DNA from: Acetobacter malorum
GTDB taxonomy: Bacteria; Pseudomonadota; Alphaproteobacteria; Acetobacterales; Acetobacteraceae
DNA: 64,000 nt
Direction of reading: 5' to 3'
Assembly (NCBI RefSeq): GCF_002153605.1
Contig: NZ_JOPG01000007.1
Location: 1-64,000 of the forward strand
The notes below the pieces were generated by a model. That model searched no databases. It was not told where the DNA came from and saw only the letters and a list, made by a program, of their open reading frames with translations. The translations under genes and the position numbers were made by a program. Positions within the stretch are counted from its first letter, which is position 1. Every line of letters starts with the position of its first letter. Shown one piece after another: positions 16,993 to 26,276 of the stretch.

Positions 16993-17571
16993 TCACAGAT
17001 ACCGTAGCGCGAGCAGTCCGCCTACCAGCAGGATGGCAAAAACCCCCATCACCAGCGGCAGGCGGCGTTCCAGAAAATCCTGAATCGGCGCACCAAATTT
17101 CCATAAAAGTCCGGCGACCAGAAAAAACCGCACCCCACGGGTCACCAGACTGGCCACAATAAAAGGCAGCAGCGCGAAGCGTGCCATGCCGCTGGCAATG
17201 GTGACGAATTTGTAAGGAATCGGGGTCAGCCCCTTGAGCAGGATAATCCACACGCCCCACTGGCGGAATTTGTCCTGCAAGGCCGTCAGCGTATGTTCGG
17301 CGTGGTAAAAATGCACAATCGGCAGGGCCAGATGCTCAAGCAGAAAAGCCCCGATCACCCAGCCCAGAATCCCGCCCGTCACACTCGCAACCGTGCAGAG
17401 AGCAGCATAGACCCATGCCTTATCCCTGCGGGACAGAACCATAGGCACTAGCAGCGTTTCCGGCGGAAGCGGGAAAAAGCTGGCTTCCGCAAAGGCCAGA
17501 GCCACCAGCCACCATGGGGCGTTGGGGCTGGCTGCGTGCCGTAACACGCGGGCATACAGGCGATTAAGCAT
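16993..17571 (-). CDS. YqaA/DedA-like (VTT domain) inner-membrane protein
   Basis: The protein is 192 residues with about five hydrophobic segments. The motif F-A-E-A-S-F-F-P-L-P-P-E-T-L (about 27-40) and the later LLKGLTPIPYKF with G-x-A near residues 115-135 are hallmarks of the YqaA branch of the VTT/DedA family. Some DedA relatives act as lipid scramblases or undecaprenyl-phosphate flippases; for YqaA members the function is unsettled. It is separated from the SDR gene by about 108 bp and shares its orientation. Confidence 0.85.
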   Translation of the reverse strand: MLNRLYARVLRHAASPNAPWWLVALAFAEASFFPLPPETLLVPMVLSRRDKAWVYAALCTVASVTGGILGWVIGAFLLEHLALPIVHFYHAEHTLTALQDKFRQWGVWIILLKGLTPIPYKFVTIASGMARFALLPFIVASLVTRGVRFFLVAGLLWKFGAPIQDFLERRLPLVMGVFAILLVGGLLALRYL

Positions 17572-17669
17572 GAAAAAACGGGCCGGAGACTGAAAGAGAA
17601 ATCATCCGGCCTTGATGCCACGCGTTCTGATCTCAGGCCAGAGGGTATCTCCGGCCGGAGTGCTACGCG

Positions 17670-17879
17670 TTACATGCGCTCGCGGCGCAGAACCTCTTCC
17701 GCTTTTGTGTGAATGGTATCGTATTCATCCTGTGTCAGGCTGCCCCGGTGGAGCATTTCACTGGCGCGGGCCAGCGCATCCCGCGCGTGGGTGGCATCCG
17801 GAATAGGGTAGCGGCGGCCGGGGAGGGCAAAGGCATCGTCCGGCAGTGCATTACGTTCTTCAGTGGTCAGTTTTGACAT
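17670..17879 (-). CDS. Small conserved protein, 69 residues (DUF6582-like)
   Basis: The start at 17879 is chosen because AGGAA lies eight bases upstream. It reads MSKLTTEERNALPDDAF and then a G-R-R-Y-P-I-P-D-A-T-H-A-R-D-A-L-A-R pattern, resembling a family of small proteins found next to phage or envelope genes (LP..FA.P..R.YPI.D..HAR.AL.R), tentatively DUF6582. It is charged and helical without a membrane segment. It overlaps the 3' end of the MATE gene by 20 bp, so the two are translationally linked. The function is unknown. Confidence 0.7.
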   Translation of the reverse strand: MSKLTTEERNALPDDAFALPGRRYPIPDATHARDALARASEMLHRGSLTQDEYDTIHTKAEEVLRRERM

Positions 17880-19356
17880 GATCTTCATTCCTGTCCGTCT
17901 CACGAAAGGCCGGGGCTTCCAGCTCGTCCAGTTCCGCCATGGCAGCTTCCGCGCTCACGGTCGGGACGTCTGAAACCGGCACTTCCCCCGGTCCCGCCGG
18001 AACATGGGCGGGGCATGGGCTGCTGAGTGTGCGCGTGACTCTGAACGCGGTAATCACGGCAAGGGATCCAAAAACAATCCCGCCCGCTGCGTGCCCCAGC
18101 TGCACCCCAGCCGGACCAAACCGGCTGCCAAACCAGACAAAGGGGACCGTGCCCAGTGTAGCCCGCCCCCAGTTGAAGGCGGTGGAATAGAGCGGAAAGC
18201 CCAGATTATTGAACGCCGCGTTGGCCACAAACAACATGCCGACAAACAGGAAGGCACCAATGGTCCATGAGCAGAACAGATGAATGAGCAGAGCAGCATT
18301 GCCCTGTGCATGGAAGCCAGCCACCACGTAATCCTGCAGGGCGGCCAGCAGGACCCATGTGGAACCGACACTGATCATGACGAGCTTAAGGGCTGCCGTC
18401 AGCGTCTCACGCACCCGGTCATACTGCCCGGCACCCAGATTCTGCGCCATGATGGGGCCAACTGAACCGGTCAGGGCAAAGACCAGAGAGAACAGCACCG
18501 GCACCATCCGCTCGATGGAGGCCTGTCCGCCCACGGCCTCCAGCCCGAAACTGGCCATGGCACCGGTCACATAAGCGCCGGCAACAGGCGTGGCCAGATT
18601 GGTCAGAATAGCGGGCATGGCCACACCGGCCACATGCCGGGCATCCGACAGAATGCGGGACGGGTTGGGGCGGGCAATCATGTCATGCCGCAAGGCCCCG
18701 CGCAGACCTGCGCCAGCCACCACAAGGCGGGACAGTACGGTGCTGATGGCCGCGCCGGTCAGTCCTTCATGCAGCCCGAAAATCATCAGCGGATCCAGCA
18801 CCGCAGCCACCACGGCCCCCAGCAGCGTGATGTGCATGGAGCCTTTGGCATCGCCTACGACCCGCATGAGAGAGGATGCCGCCATCCCCACGCAGATCAA
18901 CGGCAGAAAAGGGCTGACAACATGCAAATAAGCCGTGGCATGTTCCAGCGCAGCCCCCTGTGCACCAAACAGATGCAGCACAGGATGCGCAGCAAGGGAG
19001 GTGATAAGCCCGAGCAGAAGCGCCACGACCAGCGTGACAATCAGGGAGGACGACGCGATATGTCGGGCTTCCTCATGCCGCCCTGCACCAATCTCACGCG
19101 CAGTGGCTGCACTCAGGCCAATGGTCATACCAATGGAAACGGCAATCTGCAGGCCAAGCACGGCCCCGGCAAACCCGATGGCCGCTGTCAGGGCCGGGTC
19201 ATTCAGATGGCCGATATAGACCATGTTGAGCATGTCCACCGCAAAGACGGCCATCAGGCCAATGGCCCCGGTGCCCGCCATGACAATCACGTGCCGCATG
19301 ATGCTGCCGGTTGTAAAGCAGGCCTTCTGTCTGCCGGGCGGAGGTTGCCGGGTCAT
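17860..19356 (-). CDS. MATE family efflux transporter
   Basis: The protein is 498 residues with about 12 hydrophobic segments arranged as two related halves, the layout of MATE (NorM/DinF-type) multidrug or metabolite/Na+ or H+ antiporters. Near the N-terminus VDMLNMVYIGHLNDP matches the first-helix family motif, and the second half contains a similar SFGLEAVGGQASIERM stretch. The C-terminal 60 residues are hydrophilic and Pro/Glu-rich. Substrates cannot be deduced. The start at 19356 gives a short charged N-terminus before helix 1. Confidence 0.9.
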   Translation of the reverse strand: MTRQPPPGRQKACFTTGSIMRHVIVMAGTGAIGLMAVFAVDMLNMVYIGHLNDPALTAAIGFAGAVLGLQIAVSIGMTIGLSAATAREIGAGRHEEARHIASSSLIVTLVVALLLGLITSLAAHPVLHLFGAQGAALEHATAYLHVVSPFLPLICVGMAASSLMRVVGDAKGSMHITLLGAVVAAVLDPLMIFGLHEGLTGAAISTVLSRLVVAGAGLRGALRHDMIARPNPSRILSDARHVAGVAMPAILTNLATPVAGAYVTGAMASFGLEAVGGQASIERMVPVLFSLVFALTGSVGPIMAQNLGAGQYDRVRETLTAALKLVMISVGSTWVLLAALQDYVVAGFHAQGNAALLIHLFCSWTIGAFLFVGMLFVANAAFNNLGFPLYSTAFNWGRATLGTVPFVWFGSRFGPAGVQLGHAAGGIVFGSLAVITAFRVTRTLSSPCPAHVPAGPGEVPVSDVPTVSAEAAMAELDELEAPAFRETDRNEDHVKTDH

Positions 19357-19508
19357 ATATGCTCCGTTCTGGTACCTTGCGGGTGCCGTATCGTGTCAAT
19401 CCGGCGTAGTGCCGGGGAGTATGTCATGTCCGCTACGCGGCGCGAATGGAGAAAGCTGAATGCCCTGCCTGCCGGGAGCGCACGGCAGGGGGCAGGAGGG
19501 TCTGAAGG

Positions 19509-20333
19509 TCAGGGAGTGGGAAGAGGTTCATCCGTTTCCAATGCGGGCAGGATGGGGTCAGGCGCCGTCTCCTTTTTCTCCAGATCTTCCAGAGGGTGCC
19601 CCAGATAAGCTTCCAGCACCTCACGAGCCGGGCCATCCATACGGACACGCCCTTCCTCCATCCAGATCAGTCTGTTGCACCAATCAGCCATGACATCCGC
19701 CATATGGCTGGACAGCACCAGAATATCCGCCTTGGACACCAGCGTTTCCAGCCGTTTGCGGGCGCGCTGGCGGAAGGAGGCGTCTCCCGCCATGAACCAT
19801 TCATCCATCAGCAGCACATCGGGCATGATGGCCGTGGCCAGACCGAAGGAGAGCCGCACGGTCATGCCGGAGCTGTAGGTCTGTACCGGTAGGTCCAGAA
19901 AGGAGCCCAGTCCGGCAAAGGCTTCCACATCGTCTTCCACCGCGCGAATGTCGGACGGGGAAAGTCCGGCAAACATGCCGCGCAGGCGGATGTTCTCGCG
20001 CCCCGTCAGTTCCATGTTCATCCCCAGTGAGGGGTCCAGCAGCGTGCCGATATGTCCGCGAACGGTCACGCTGCCGTTCACGGGTTCATAAATGCCTGCC
20101 AGAGCGCGCAAAAGCGTGGTCTTGCCAGCACCATTCCCGCCCACCAGACCAAGCCTGTCACCGGGGTTAAGCGTAAAGCTGACATCCCGCAGAGCCTGCA
20201 CCACCACACGTTCCCGCTCATCATGGGTAAATCGGCCACTCAGAGAGTTGCGTAGGGTCTTTTTAAGGCTGCGAGCGTTGCCGTGGTAAAGCGGGAAAGA
20301 GATTTCCAGATCGCGGACTGTAATACCGACCAT
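19509..20333 (-). CDS. ABC-2 exporter ATP-binding protein (polysaccharide/polyol-phosphate export type)
   Basis: The protein is 274 residues. Walker A is GGNGAGKTT (about 66-74), the signature is TYSSGMTVRLSFG, Walker B is DVLLMDEWFMAGD, and the H-loop lies in LSSHMADV. The YSSGM signature is typical of KpsT/Wzt-type exporters of cell-surface glycans (O-antigen, capsule, teichoic acids). It is three bases downstream of the permease gene, so they form an operon. The 20-residue acidic C-terminus is too short to be a Wzt carbohydrate-binding domain, so substrate choice is probably set elsewhere. Confidence 0.9.
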   Translation of the reverse strand: MVGITVRDLEISFPLYHGNARSLKKTLRNSLSGRFTHDERERVVVQALRDVSFTLNPGDRLGLVGGNGAGKTTLLRALAGIYEPVNGSVTVRGHIGTLLDPSLGMNMELTGRENIRLRGMFAGLSPSDIRAVEDDVEAFAGLGSFLDLPVQTYSSGMTVRLSFGLATAIMPDVLLMDEWFMAGDASFRQRARKRLETLVSKADILVLSSHMADVMADWCNRLIWMEEGRVRMDGPAREVLEAYLGHPLEDLEKKETAPDPILPALETDEPLPTP

Positions 20334-20336
20334 GCG

Positions 20337-21212
20337 CTACACCCAATAAGCCAGACGGGCCCGCATGCGGGCAAAGAGTGCGAAGGTGAACACTGTCAGC
20401 CCCGCAGACCACGCAAGGGCTGCGGGCCAGATGGCAGTGCTGACGATATCTCCGGTAAACGGCGTCCGCACAATTTCCATCAGCGGGAAGAACGGGTCCA
20501 GCAGCAGCCAGTCCTGCCCTGTTTTCATCAGTTCCGGGGCCCACAGGATAGGGGTCACAAAAAACAGGATTTGCAGAGTGCTGGCCACAATCGGCGGCAC
20601 ATCGCGGAAGCGCGCACCCAGAATGCCAAGCAGCAGCGTGGCCATGAAGCTGTCAAAAATCCACAGGGCACACGCCGCACCCATGGTCCAGGACCACGTG
20701 GGAGCGACCCGGAACCACAGGAAAACGACCACAACCACGGGGATGTTGTGCGCCAGCGTCAGCAGGTTGCGTACCGTGGCACGCAGCACATGCAGACTGT
20801 AGGGCATGCGGGCGGAATGGATGAGCGCTGCGGCGGAGGTAAATGTCGTGCAGCCATCCTGCAGGGTGCTGCCCACAAACCCCCAAAGCACAAGAGAGAG
20901 GGTGAGGAAGGGCAGATATTTATGCACATCCATGTTCATCAGATAGGCATACAGCACGCCCATGGCTGCCACCATGACGGCGGTTGAGGCGGTCAGCCAG
21001 AACGGGCCGAGGATGGAGCCTCGGTAACGCAGCTTGATATCCAGCCACCCCAGCGTGGCCCCCAGCCGTGCGAGCTTCATGCCGGAGAGGAGATCCTGCC
21101 AGGCATGGGCAACGTAGGATGCGCCTTTTTCCGGCAGAAGGGTAAGCACCGGCTCCGGCGTGTTGGAGGAGGGAGTATATCCGGTTGCGGGAGTGGTCTG
21201 CATGCTGTCCAT
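20337..21212 (-). CDS. ABC-2 exporter permease (polysaccharide export type)
   Basis: The protein is 291 residues with six predicted helices. The L-G-W-L-D-I-K-L-R-Y-R-G-S-I-L-G-P-F-W stretch (about 54-72) and the F-F-V-T-P-I-L-W region are the usual ABC-2 polysaccharide exporter permease landmarks. It is upstream of and almost touching its ATPase. Together they would export a lipid-linked glycan across the inner membrane; no glycan synthesis genes are adjacent, but glycosyltransferases lie at 23.0-25.9 kb, 39.9 kb and 51 kb. A long hydrophilic N-terminal tail of about 35 residues precedes the membrane part. Confidence 0.88.
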   Translation of the reverse strand: MDSMQTTPATGYTPSSNTPEPVLTLLPEKGASYVAHAWQDLLSGMKLARLGATLGWLDIKLRYRGSILGPFWLTASTAVMVAAMGVLYAYLMNMDVHKYLPFLTLSLVLWGFVGSTLQDGCTTFTSAAALIHSARMPYSLHVLRATVRNLLTLAHNIPVVVVVFLWFRVAPTWSWTMGAACALWIFDSFMATLLLGILGARFRDVPPIVASTLQILFFVTPILWAPELMKTGQDWLLLDPFFPLMEIVRTPFTGDIVSTAIWPAALAWSAGLTVFTFALFARMRARLAYWV

Positions 21213-21420
21213 GATACTCCATGGCGATAGAGAACAGAGTGCCGGTGTGCAAGAGCACGGGTGAGGGGGACGCGCTCAGATTGTGCTTTTTTGCCACGCT
21301 GCGTGTTTGTCTGCCCTGTCGAGCGTCTCTCATGGATGACAACAGCCGTTGTGGTTGCTAAACCCGGCCCCGCTGTAGCCGTCTCACCCTAACGTAGAAA
21401 AGCCGGGAACCCTCCTTATC

Positions 21421-22353
21421 ATGAAGATTGTCGCCTGTAACAGCAATCTGCCGCTGGCCAAGGCCGTTGCCGCGGAACTGTCCCTGCCTCTGTGTAATGT
21501 GACTGTCCGCCGCTTTGCGGATATGGAAGTCTTTGTCGAAATTCATGAAAATGTGCGTGGCGAGGATGTGTTCGTCATCCAGAGCACCTGCACCCCGACA
21601 AATGACAACCTGATGGAACTGCTGATCATGCTGGACGCGCTGCGGCGTGGGTCAGCCCGGCGAATCACTGCGGTCATCCCGTATTTCGGGTATGCGCGGC
21701 AGGATCGTAAATCCGGCCCCCGTACGCCCATCAGCGCAAAGCTGGTTGCCAACCTGCTGGTGGAAGCTGGTGCGAACCGCGTGCTGACGCTGGACCTGCA
21801 CGCCATGCAGATTCAGGGCTTCTTCGACATCCCGGTGGATAACCTGTACGCCGCCCCGCTGTTTACGCGTGACATCCTCAGCCGTTACGGCGATCGTGAC
21901 CTGATGATTGTCTCCCCTGACGTAGGCGGCGTGGTGCGTGCGCGTCAGCTGGCGCAGCGTCTGAACACCGATCTGGCGATTATCGACAAGCGGCGTGAAC
22001 GCGCTGGTGTGTCTGAAGTGATGAACGTGATTGGTGACGTGCGTGGCCGCCACTGCCTGCTGGTAGATGATATCGTCGATAGTGGTGGCTCTCTGTGCAA
22101 CGCAGCGCAGGCCATTGCCAATAACGGTGCGGCGTCTGTCGGCGCTTACGTGACACATGGCGTGCTGACCGGGCAGGCTGTCGAACGCGTAGCCAACTCT
22201 CCGATTGAAATGCTGACCTTGACGGATAGCATCATGGCTACTGAAAGTGTGACAGCAGCGAAGAACATCCGGCAGGTGACCATTTCCAACCTGCTGGCGC
22301 AGGCCATGCGGGCCGTCGCTGATGAAAGCTCCGTCTCCTCCCTGTTTGATTGA
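21421..22353 (+). CDS. prs: Ribose-phosphate pyrophosphokinase (PRPP synthetase)
   Basis: The protein is 310 residues, the normal class I length. It starts [16 protein letters not shown], and carries the [10 protein letters not shown] catalytic flexible-loop region, the [12 protein letters not shown] motif, and the PRPP-binding [10 protein letters not shown] motif near residue 219. It makes PRPP from ribose 5-phosphate and ATP for nucleotide, histidine and tryptophan synthesis. No good Shine-Dalgarno sequence is visible before the ATG. It is divergent from the ABC exporter and followed five bases later by a histidine phosphatase gene. Confidence 0.97.
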   Translation: MKIVACNSNLPLAKAVAAELSLPLCNVTVRRFADMEVFVEIHENVRGEDVFVIQSTCTPTNDNLMELLIMLDALRRGSARRITAVIPYFGYARQDRKSGPRTPISAKLVANLLVEAGANRVLTLDLHAMQIQGFFDIPVDNLYAAPLFTRDILSRYGDRDLMIVSPDVGGVVRARQLAQRLNTDLAIIDKRRERAGVSEVMNVIGDVRGRHCLLVDDIVDSGGSLCNAAQAIANNGAASVGAYVTHGVLTGQAVERVANSPIEMLTLTDSIMATESVTAAKNIRQVTISNLLAQAMRAVADESSVSSLFD

Positions 22354-22358
22354 GATCC

Positions 22359-22961
22359 ATGGCACAGCTTCTCCCCCGCTCTTACTGGTATCTTCGTCAC
22401 GGCCAGACTGACTGGAACCGTGAAGGTCTGTCTCAGGGGCGCACTAATGTGCCCCTGAATGCCACGGGGATTGCGCAGGCCGATGCGGCGGCGAAGCTGT
22501 TTCAGGATGGCATTCAAGCTCATGCGCCCATTACGCATATTGTCAGTTCCCCGCTCGACCGGGCGCTGAAAACGGCCACTATTGTGCAGCAGGGACTGGT
22601 GGCGCAGGGACATGCTTCTCTGCCTCTGACGACCGATATCGGGCTGGAAGAAGTCTGCTTTGGTGAGCAGGAAGGCCAGCCGATGGGTGACTGGTATGAT
22701 AGCTGGATTGCCGGAGATTATACTCCCAACGGTGCCGAACCATTTGCAGACCTGCGGGCGCGTGCTGTGGCTGCGGTTAACCGGGCGACGGAAGCGGGAG
22801 GCATTCCGCTGATTGTCGCACACGGCGCACTGTTTAGGGCGTTACGGGCTGCCATGAGCCTACCTGCCAATGTCCGCCTGCCGAACGCCACGCCTTTATG
22901 GATTCAGCCCCCGGAAGAAAAGAGCAGTCCCGCCTGGAACCTGACTGTGGTGACGGGCTGA
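22359..22961 (+). CDS. Histidine phosphatase family protein
   Basis: The protein is about 200 residues. The catalytic RHG motif is in YLRHGQTDWNREGLSQG, and the second-core S-S-P-L-D-R-A-L-K-T-A and V-A-H-G-A-L-F-R motifs with the second His are present. This branch includes phosphoglycerate mutases and sugar or nucleotide phosphatases; the substrate cannot be told. The ATG at 22359 lies just after the prs stop; an in-frame TTG at 22350 overlapping that stop is less likely. Confidence 0.88.
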   Translation: MAQLLPRSYWYLRHGQTDWNREGLSQGRTNVPLNATGIAQADAAAKLFQDGIQAHAPITHIVSSPLDRALKTATIVQQGLVAQGHASLPLTTDIGLEEVCFGEQEGQPMGDWYDSWIAGDYTPNGAEPFADLRARAVAAVNRATEAGGIPLIVAHGALFRALRAAMSLPANVRLPNATPLWIQPPEEKSSPAWNLTVVTG

Positions 22962-22999
22962 TACAGTCACCGGACACTCGTTTTATTCGACCTTATCAC

Positions 23000-25855
23000 T
23001 CACGCAGGATGTGGTGACAGGTCAGCAAGCGCATCCCCCTGTGTCTTAAATGCGCCAAGATAGTCATACGGCGCCATGAGAATGGCGATAAGAGAAGGCA
23101 GGCTGGTGTGCAGTGGAATCACCAGCCCACCCCCGCTCTGCTTTATTCTTTCTGCCGGCGCGCCAATATCATACACAATAGCGGCTCTCTCACTCGTCCA
23201 GATGTGCGTTAACACATACGACCATGTCTCAGGCCAAAGAGACGGCAGAAAAAACCAGTCGATTGCGTGCTTTTCGGTGAGCGTCTGAATTTCATATTCT
23301 TCATAACGGCCAGTTATCGTAACAACGCCCGTTTCCAGAAGCGGCGGGTCATTGCAGCTATAGCCAATAACCACCAGATGAATTGGAATATGATTGTTTT
23401 TGATAAAGCGTGCTAAATCAAGAAGAATATCGTAGCCTTTTTCAATACTGATTGCGCCTAGAATCCCTATAATACGTTTTTGATGGTACGCCTTTTCAGG
23501 AAAGGAAAGCGTATTAACATTCAGAATATGTTCCCACGGAGTAACTTCCGGCTGAATGGTTGTGAACTGTCGTTTGATACGGTTTGCAGCATCTTTGGAT
23601 GGGCAAATGACGCGTTGTGCCTGGCCCAGAAGGCAATGGCTCCAGTATCGCAGTTTTTGTAAAGGAGCGGGATCATTAGTCCGACTGCCAAAGGTGTTTA
23701 CACAGCTTAGGCAGTTTTGAAGTTCGGGTTCTCCGCAATAATGGTTGTCATCCGCTACCAGCGTAATACGCGGGCAAAACCAGGAATAATCATGAATGTA
23801 GACATCATACGGCAGGCCAAGTTCAGAAAGACTGAAAATTTTTTCAATTGTGCTTCCAATATAGCTGTGAATTTCAAATTTCTCACAGTTGAGATCTTTA
23901 TAAATTGCCTTGAAACTGAAGGCATTGCGGGGAATTGTGAGGTTGGGATAATCCTTGTCCCGGAGTGATGTTAATCTCCAGAGAGGACGGCCAGAACGAT
24001 GGACGTCTGGTGCCATGATAAATGCAAAAATACCTGCTTGTTCATAAAGAGATGCACGGTGCCAGACATGGCGCAGAATTCCACCTTCACGATCGTGCAT
24101 GATAAGAATAACAGATTTTAAAAACGGTCTATTTTGATGCAGGCGTGCCAGGTCCAGTTTTTTTCTGTAAGGGGCAAGAGGGTCCCGGTTCTGCCAGCGC
24201 GCTACAAGCTGGTCGTAACCCGGGTGCAGTCTATTCAGAACATGCAGGTTTCTGGCAATCAGGTCGAACTTAACGGGACTGAAAGACTGGCTCTCAGCAT
24301 GCCCGACATAGGTCCCCATGCAGGCGACGTGCCGCCAGCCTAACGCCGCAGCTCTGCGGGAAAAATCATTTTCTTCCCCGTAGCCCTGTGCAAAAATATC
24401 TTCACGCAGCAAACCAGTTTGTTCCAGACAGGCAGATTTGACATACATGCAAAATCCATGTGCCGTCGGAACATCAATCGTTTCTCCACGCCAGAGCCTG
24501 CCCATGACAGCGCTGATATCCTGACAGGCTCTGGCATCAGGAATGGGGTTGATCCCGGTGGCGGAAGGATAGCTGAAAATGGTGGCATTATTTGAAAGAG
24601 GCGTTGCTGTCCCAATATCGGCCTGCGCATAGGCGGCTCTCTGAAGTTGAGTCAACCAGTTACGACAGACCAGTGTATCACTGTTGAGTAAGACAACATC
24701 TTCATGTTCTCTTCTGTGACGCAGACCGCGGTTGACAGATTTTGGAAAACCGAGGTTTTTCTGATTATGGATAATAAAGACATCAGGTTTCTTATCGATA
24801 TAAGAGAGGTATTTTAGAATATCAGGATTGGGAGAAGCGTCATTGACGATGATAAGTCGGGCATGTGGCGCTTTGTGCTTGAGGCAAAGAGTAAGACAGG
24901 TCTTTGTGGCGGAAAAACCATCGTAAACCGGAATAATGATTGCCACAGGAAAGGATTTGCGTGTTTTTCTCAAATTTTCTGAGGGAAAGCGCAAAGAAGA
25001 AGCACATTTCTTTATGGATGCAGCCGGGAAAAGGCGCGCTACCTCTAGCGCATAGTGCCTGGCGCTCTCTGCAAACGGGTCAAGAGCAACGGGGCTTCCG
25101 TACAAAGGTTTTCCGCGCTCAGAGTAAACGCTGAACAGTGTTCCTTTAGGTTCAAGCTTTTCTTTTTTTATCGAAAAAGCATGCTTGATTGCATCGCCGG
25201 CAATGTTTTGCGGGGTAAAGAATTTTATCGTGTCGGTTAAAAAGTGGATAGGCTTCTGACTATGGTCATGAGGCTTAAGGAAAAGTTTTACAGCAGCTTC
25301 CGGGTTGGCGGGACGACGAGCCCAGCCAGAAAGACCATCCGGACCGGATGAAACAAATCCTTCCGTTTTGAGAAAATGCGGGATTTGAAATAGACCACCC
25401 AGCAAGGTATCGTGCTGAACCGTGACGTGAATGTGTTTGAAATCTTTCCAGTCTTCCTCAAGAAGAATAGATATTTTTTGGTCATGTAAGAGTATTTTAA
25501 AAGATGAGATGGGGTAACTGACGCCATCCATCACAAGATTGATATCTTGCTGGTCAACGGGCCTGCGGAAAGTAAGGTGGATTTTTCCTGAGCCTGAAAA
25601 TGAACACCAGCCAGCCTTGTTCGTAGCAAAACACATGGCTTGCGCCAGAATTTGAAAAGCAGGGAGATCAAGGTCTGTATAGTTGGCCAGAAGAGACTGG
25701 AATTCCTCATACGCTAAGGTGTAGTGAGAAAACCGCAGCCGTGTGGCGACGAGTAAAATACGACAGAGCCGGGACTGTGAGCGTGATTTGATGAGCTCAA
25801 AAGGTTCGGAGGCTGTGGGGATGCCCAAAAGCAGGCGTACAATCCCGATCCCCAT
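23000..25855 (-). CDS. Large two-domain glycosyltransferase (GT2 then GT4-like)
   Basis: The protein is about 951 residues from the ATG at 25855 (an in-frame TTG at 25891 would add 12). An N-terminal region of about 290 residues has no clear motif. A GT2 glycosyltransferase domain follows: VAIIIPVYDGFSATKTCL, N-D-A-S-P-N-P, L-L-N-S-D-T and G-Y-G-E-E-N-D-F-S-R-R. The C-terminal third fits a GT4-like domain (G-I-L-G-A-I-S-I-E-K-G-Y-D then F-F-L-P-S-L-W-P-E-T-W). It probably adds sugars to a cell-surface glycan in the cytoplasm. It is clearly more AT-rich than the flanking genes, which hints at transfer. Confidence 0.82.
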   Translation of the reverse strand: MGIGIVRLLLGIPTASEPFELIKSRSQSRLCRILLVATRLRFSHYTLAYEEFQSLLANYTDLDLPAFQILAQAMCFATNKAGWCSFSGSGKIHLTFRRPVDQQDINLVMDGVSYPISSFKILLHDQKISILLEEDWKDFKHIHVTVQHDTLLGGLFQIPHFLKTEGFVSSGPDGLSGWARRPANPEAAVKLFLKPHDHSQKPIHFLTDTIKFFTPQNIAGDAIKHAFSIKKEKLEPKGTLFSVYSERGKPLYGSPVALDPFAESARHYALEVARLFPAASIKKCASSLRFPSENLRKTRKSFPVAIIIPVYDGFSATKTCLTLCLKHKAPHARLIIVNDASPNPDILKYLSYIDKKPDVFIIHNQKNLGFPKSVNRGLRHRREHEDVVLLNSDTLVCRNWLTQLQRAAYAQADIGTATPLSNNATIFSYPSATGINPIPDARACQDISAVMGRLWRGETIDVPTAHGFCMYVKSACLEQTGLLREDIFAQGYGEENDFSRRAAALGWRHVACMGTYVGHAESQSFSPVKFDLIARNLHVLNRLHPGYDQLVARWQNRDPLAPYRKKLDLARLHQNRPFLKSVILIMHDREGGILRHVWHRASLYEQAGIFAFIMAPDVHRSGRPLWRLTSLRDKDYPNLTIPRNAFSFKAIYKDLNCEKFEIHSYIGSTIEKIFSLSELGLPYDVYIHDYSWFCPRITLVADDNHYCGEPELQNCLSCVNTFGSRTNDPAPLQKLRYWSHCLLGQAQRVICPSKDAANRIKRQFTTIQPEVTPWEHILNVNTLSFPEKAYHQKRIIGILGAISIEKGYDILLDLARFIKNNHIPIHLVVIGYSCNDPPLLETGVVTITGRYEEYEIQTLTEKHAIDWFFLPSLWPETWSYVLTHIWTSERAAIVYDIGAPAERIKQSGGGLVIPLHTSLPSLIAILMAPYDYLGAFKTQGDALADLSPHPA

Positions 25856-26276
25856 TGTAATCAACCCATTATCTGGCTGCACTCTTTGCAAATATTCCCA
25901 TCTTTCCAGAAGATGCGGAAGGGATGAAGCATTGAGGGGAAAAGCTTTTTCTTTTTTTTGTAGAATATTTTATAATCAAAAGGATTTTGATTAAGAATTT
26001 ACGAAAAATCGCATTTTCTGTAATCATTCAAGGCCCTTATGGTCCAATATATTCAAAACTGTGAAAAACATATGACCCTTAATCGCGTTATTGCATAGAA
26101 TTTTTGCATTAAAAGATATCTATTAACACATTCTATGAACTCGTGTTTGCCGCATGAAGTTAATTACAGGCAGGCGATGGTGGCCCGCTTGAAACGCATT
26201 TCGCATGATCGGAGAGAGAATAAGAACCACAAACTCTGTGACACTTCTTCCTCTCTCCACGTGGGACACTACTCTT
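25856..26276. other. AT-rich intergenic region upstream of the glycosyltransferase
   Basis: About 420 bp with no supported gene. It is AT-rich with homopolymer runs (for example 25949-25958 and 26043-26100). It should contain the glycosyltransferase promoter; I see no well-spaced -35/-10 pair that I would defend. Short readings in this stretch show no recognisable protein. Confidence 0.45.

Noticed and set aside
19463-19490. CCCTGCC / GGCAGGG inverted repeat downstream of the ABC exporter genes
   Set aside because: Long loop and no T-run on the minus strand; not a convincing terminator.
18634-19608. Long plus-strand reading of 324 codons opposite the MATE gene
   Set aside because: It lies antisense to a well-supported MATE transporter, is His/Gln/Arg-rich and has no family pattern.
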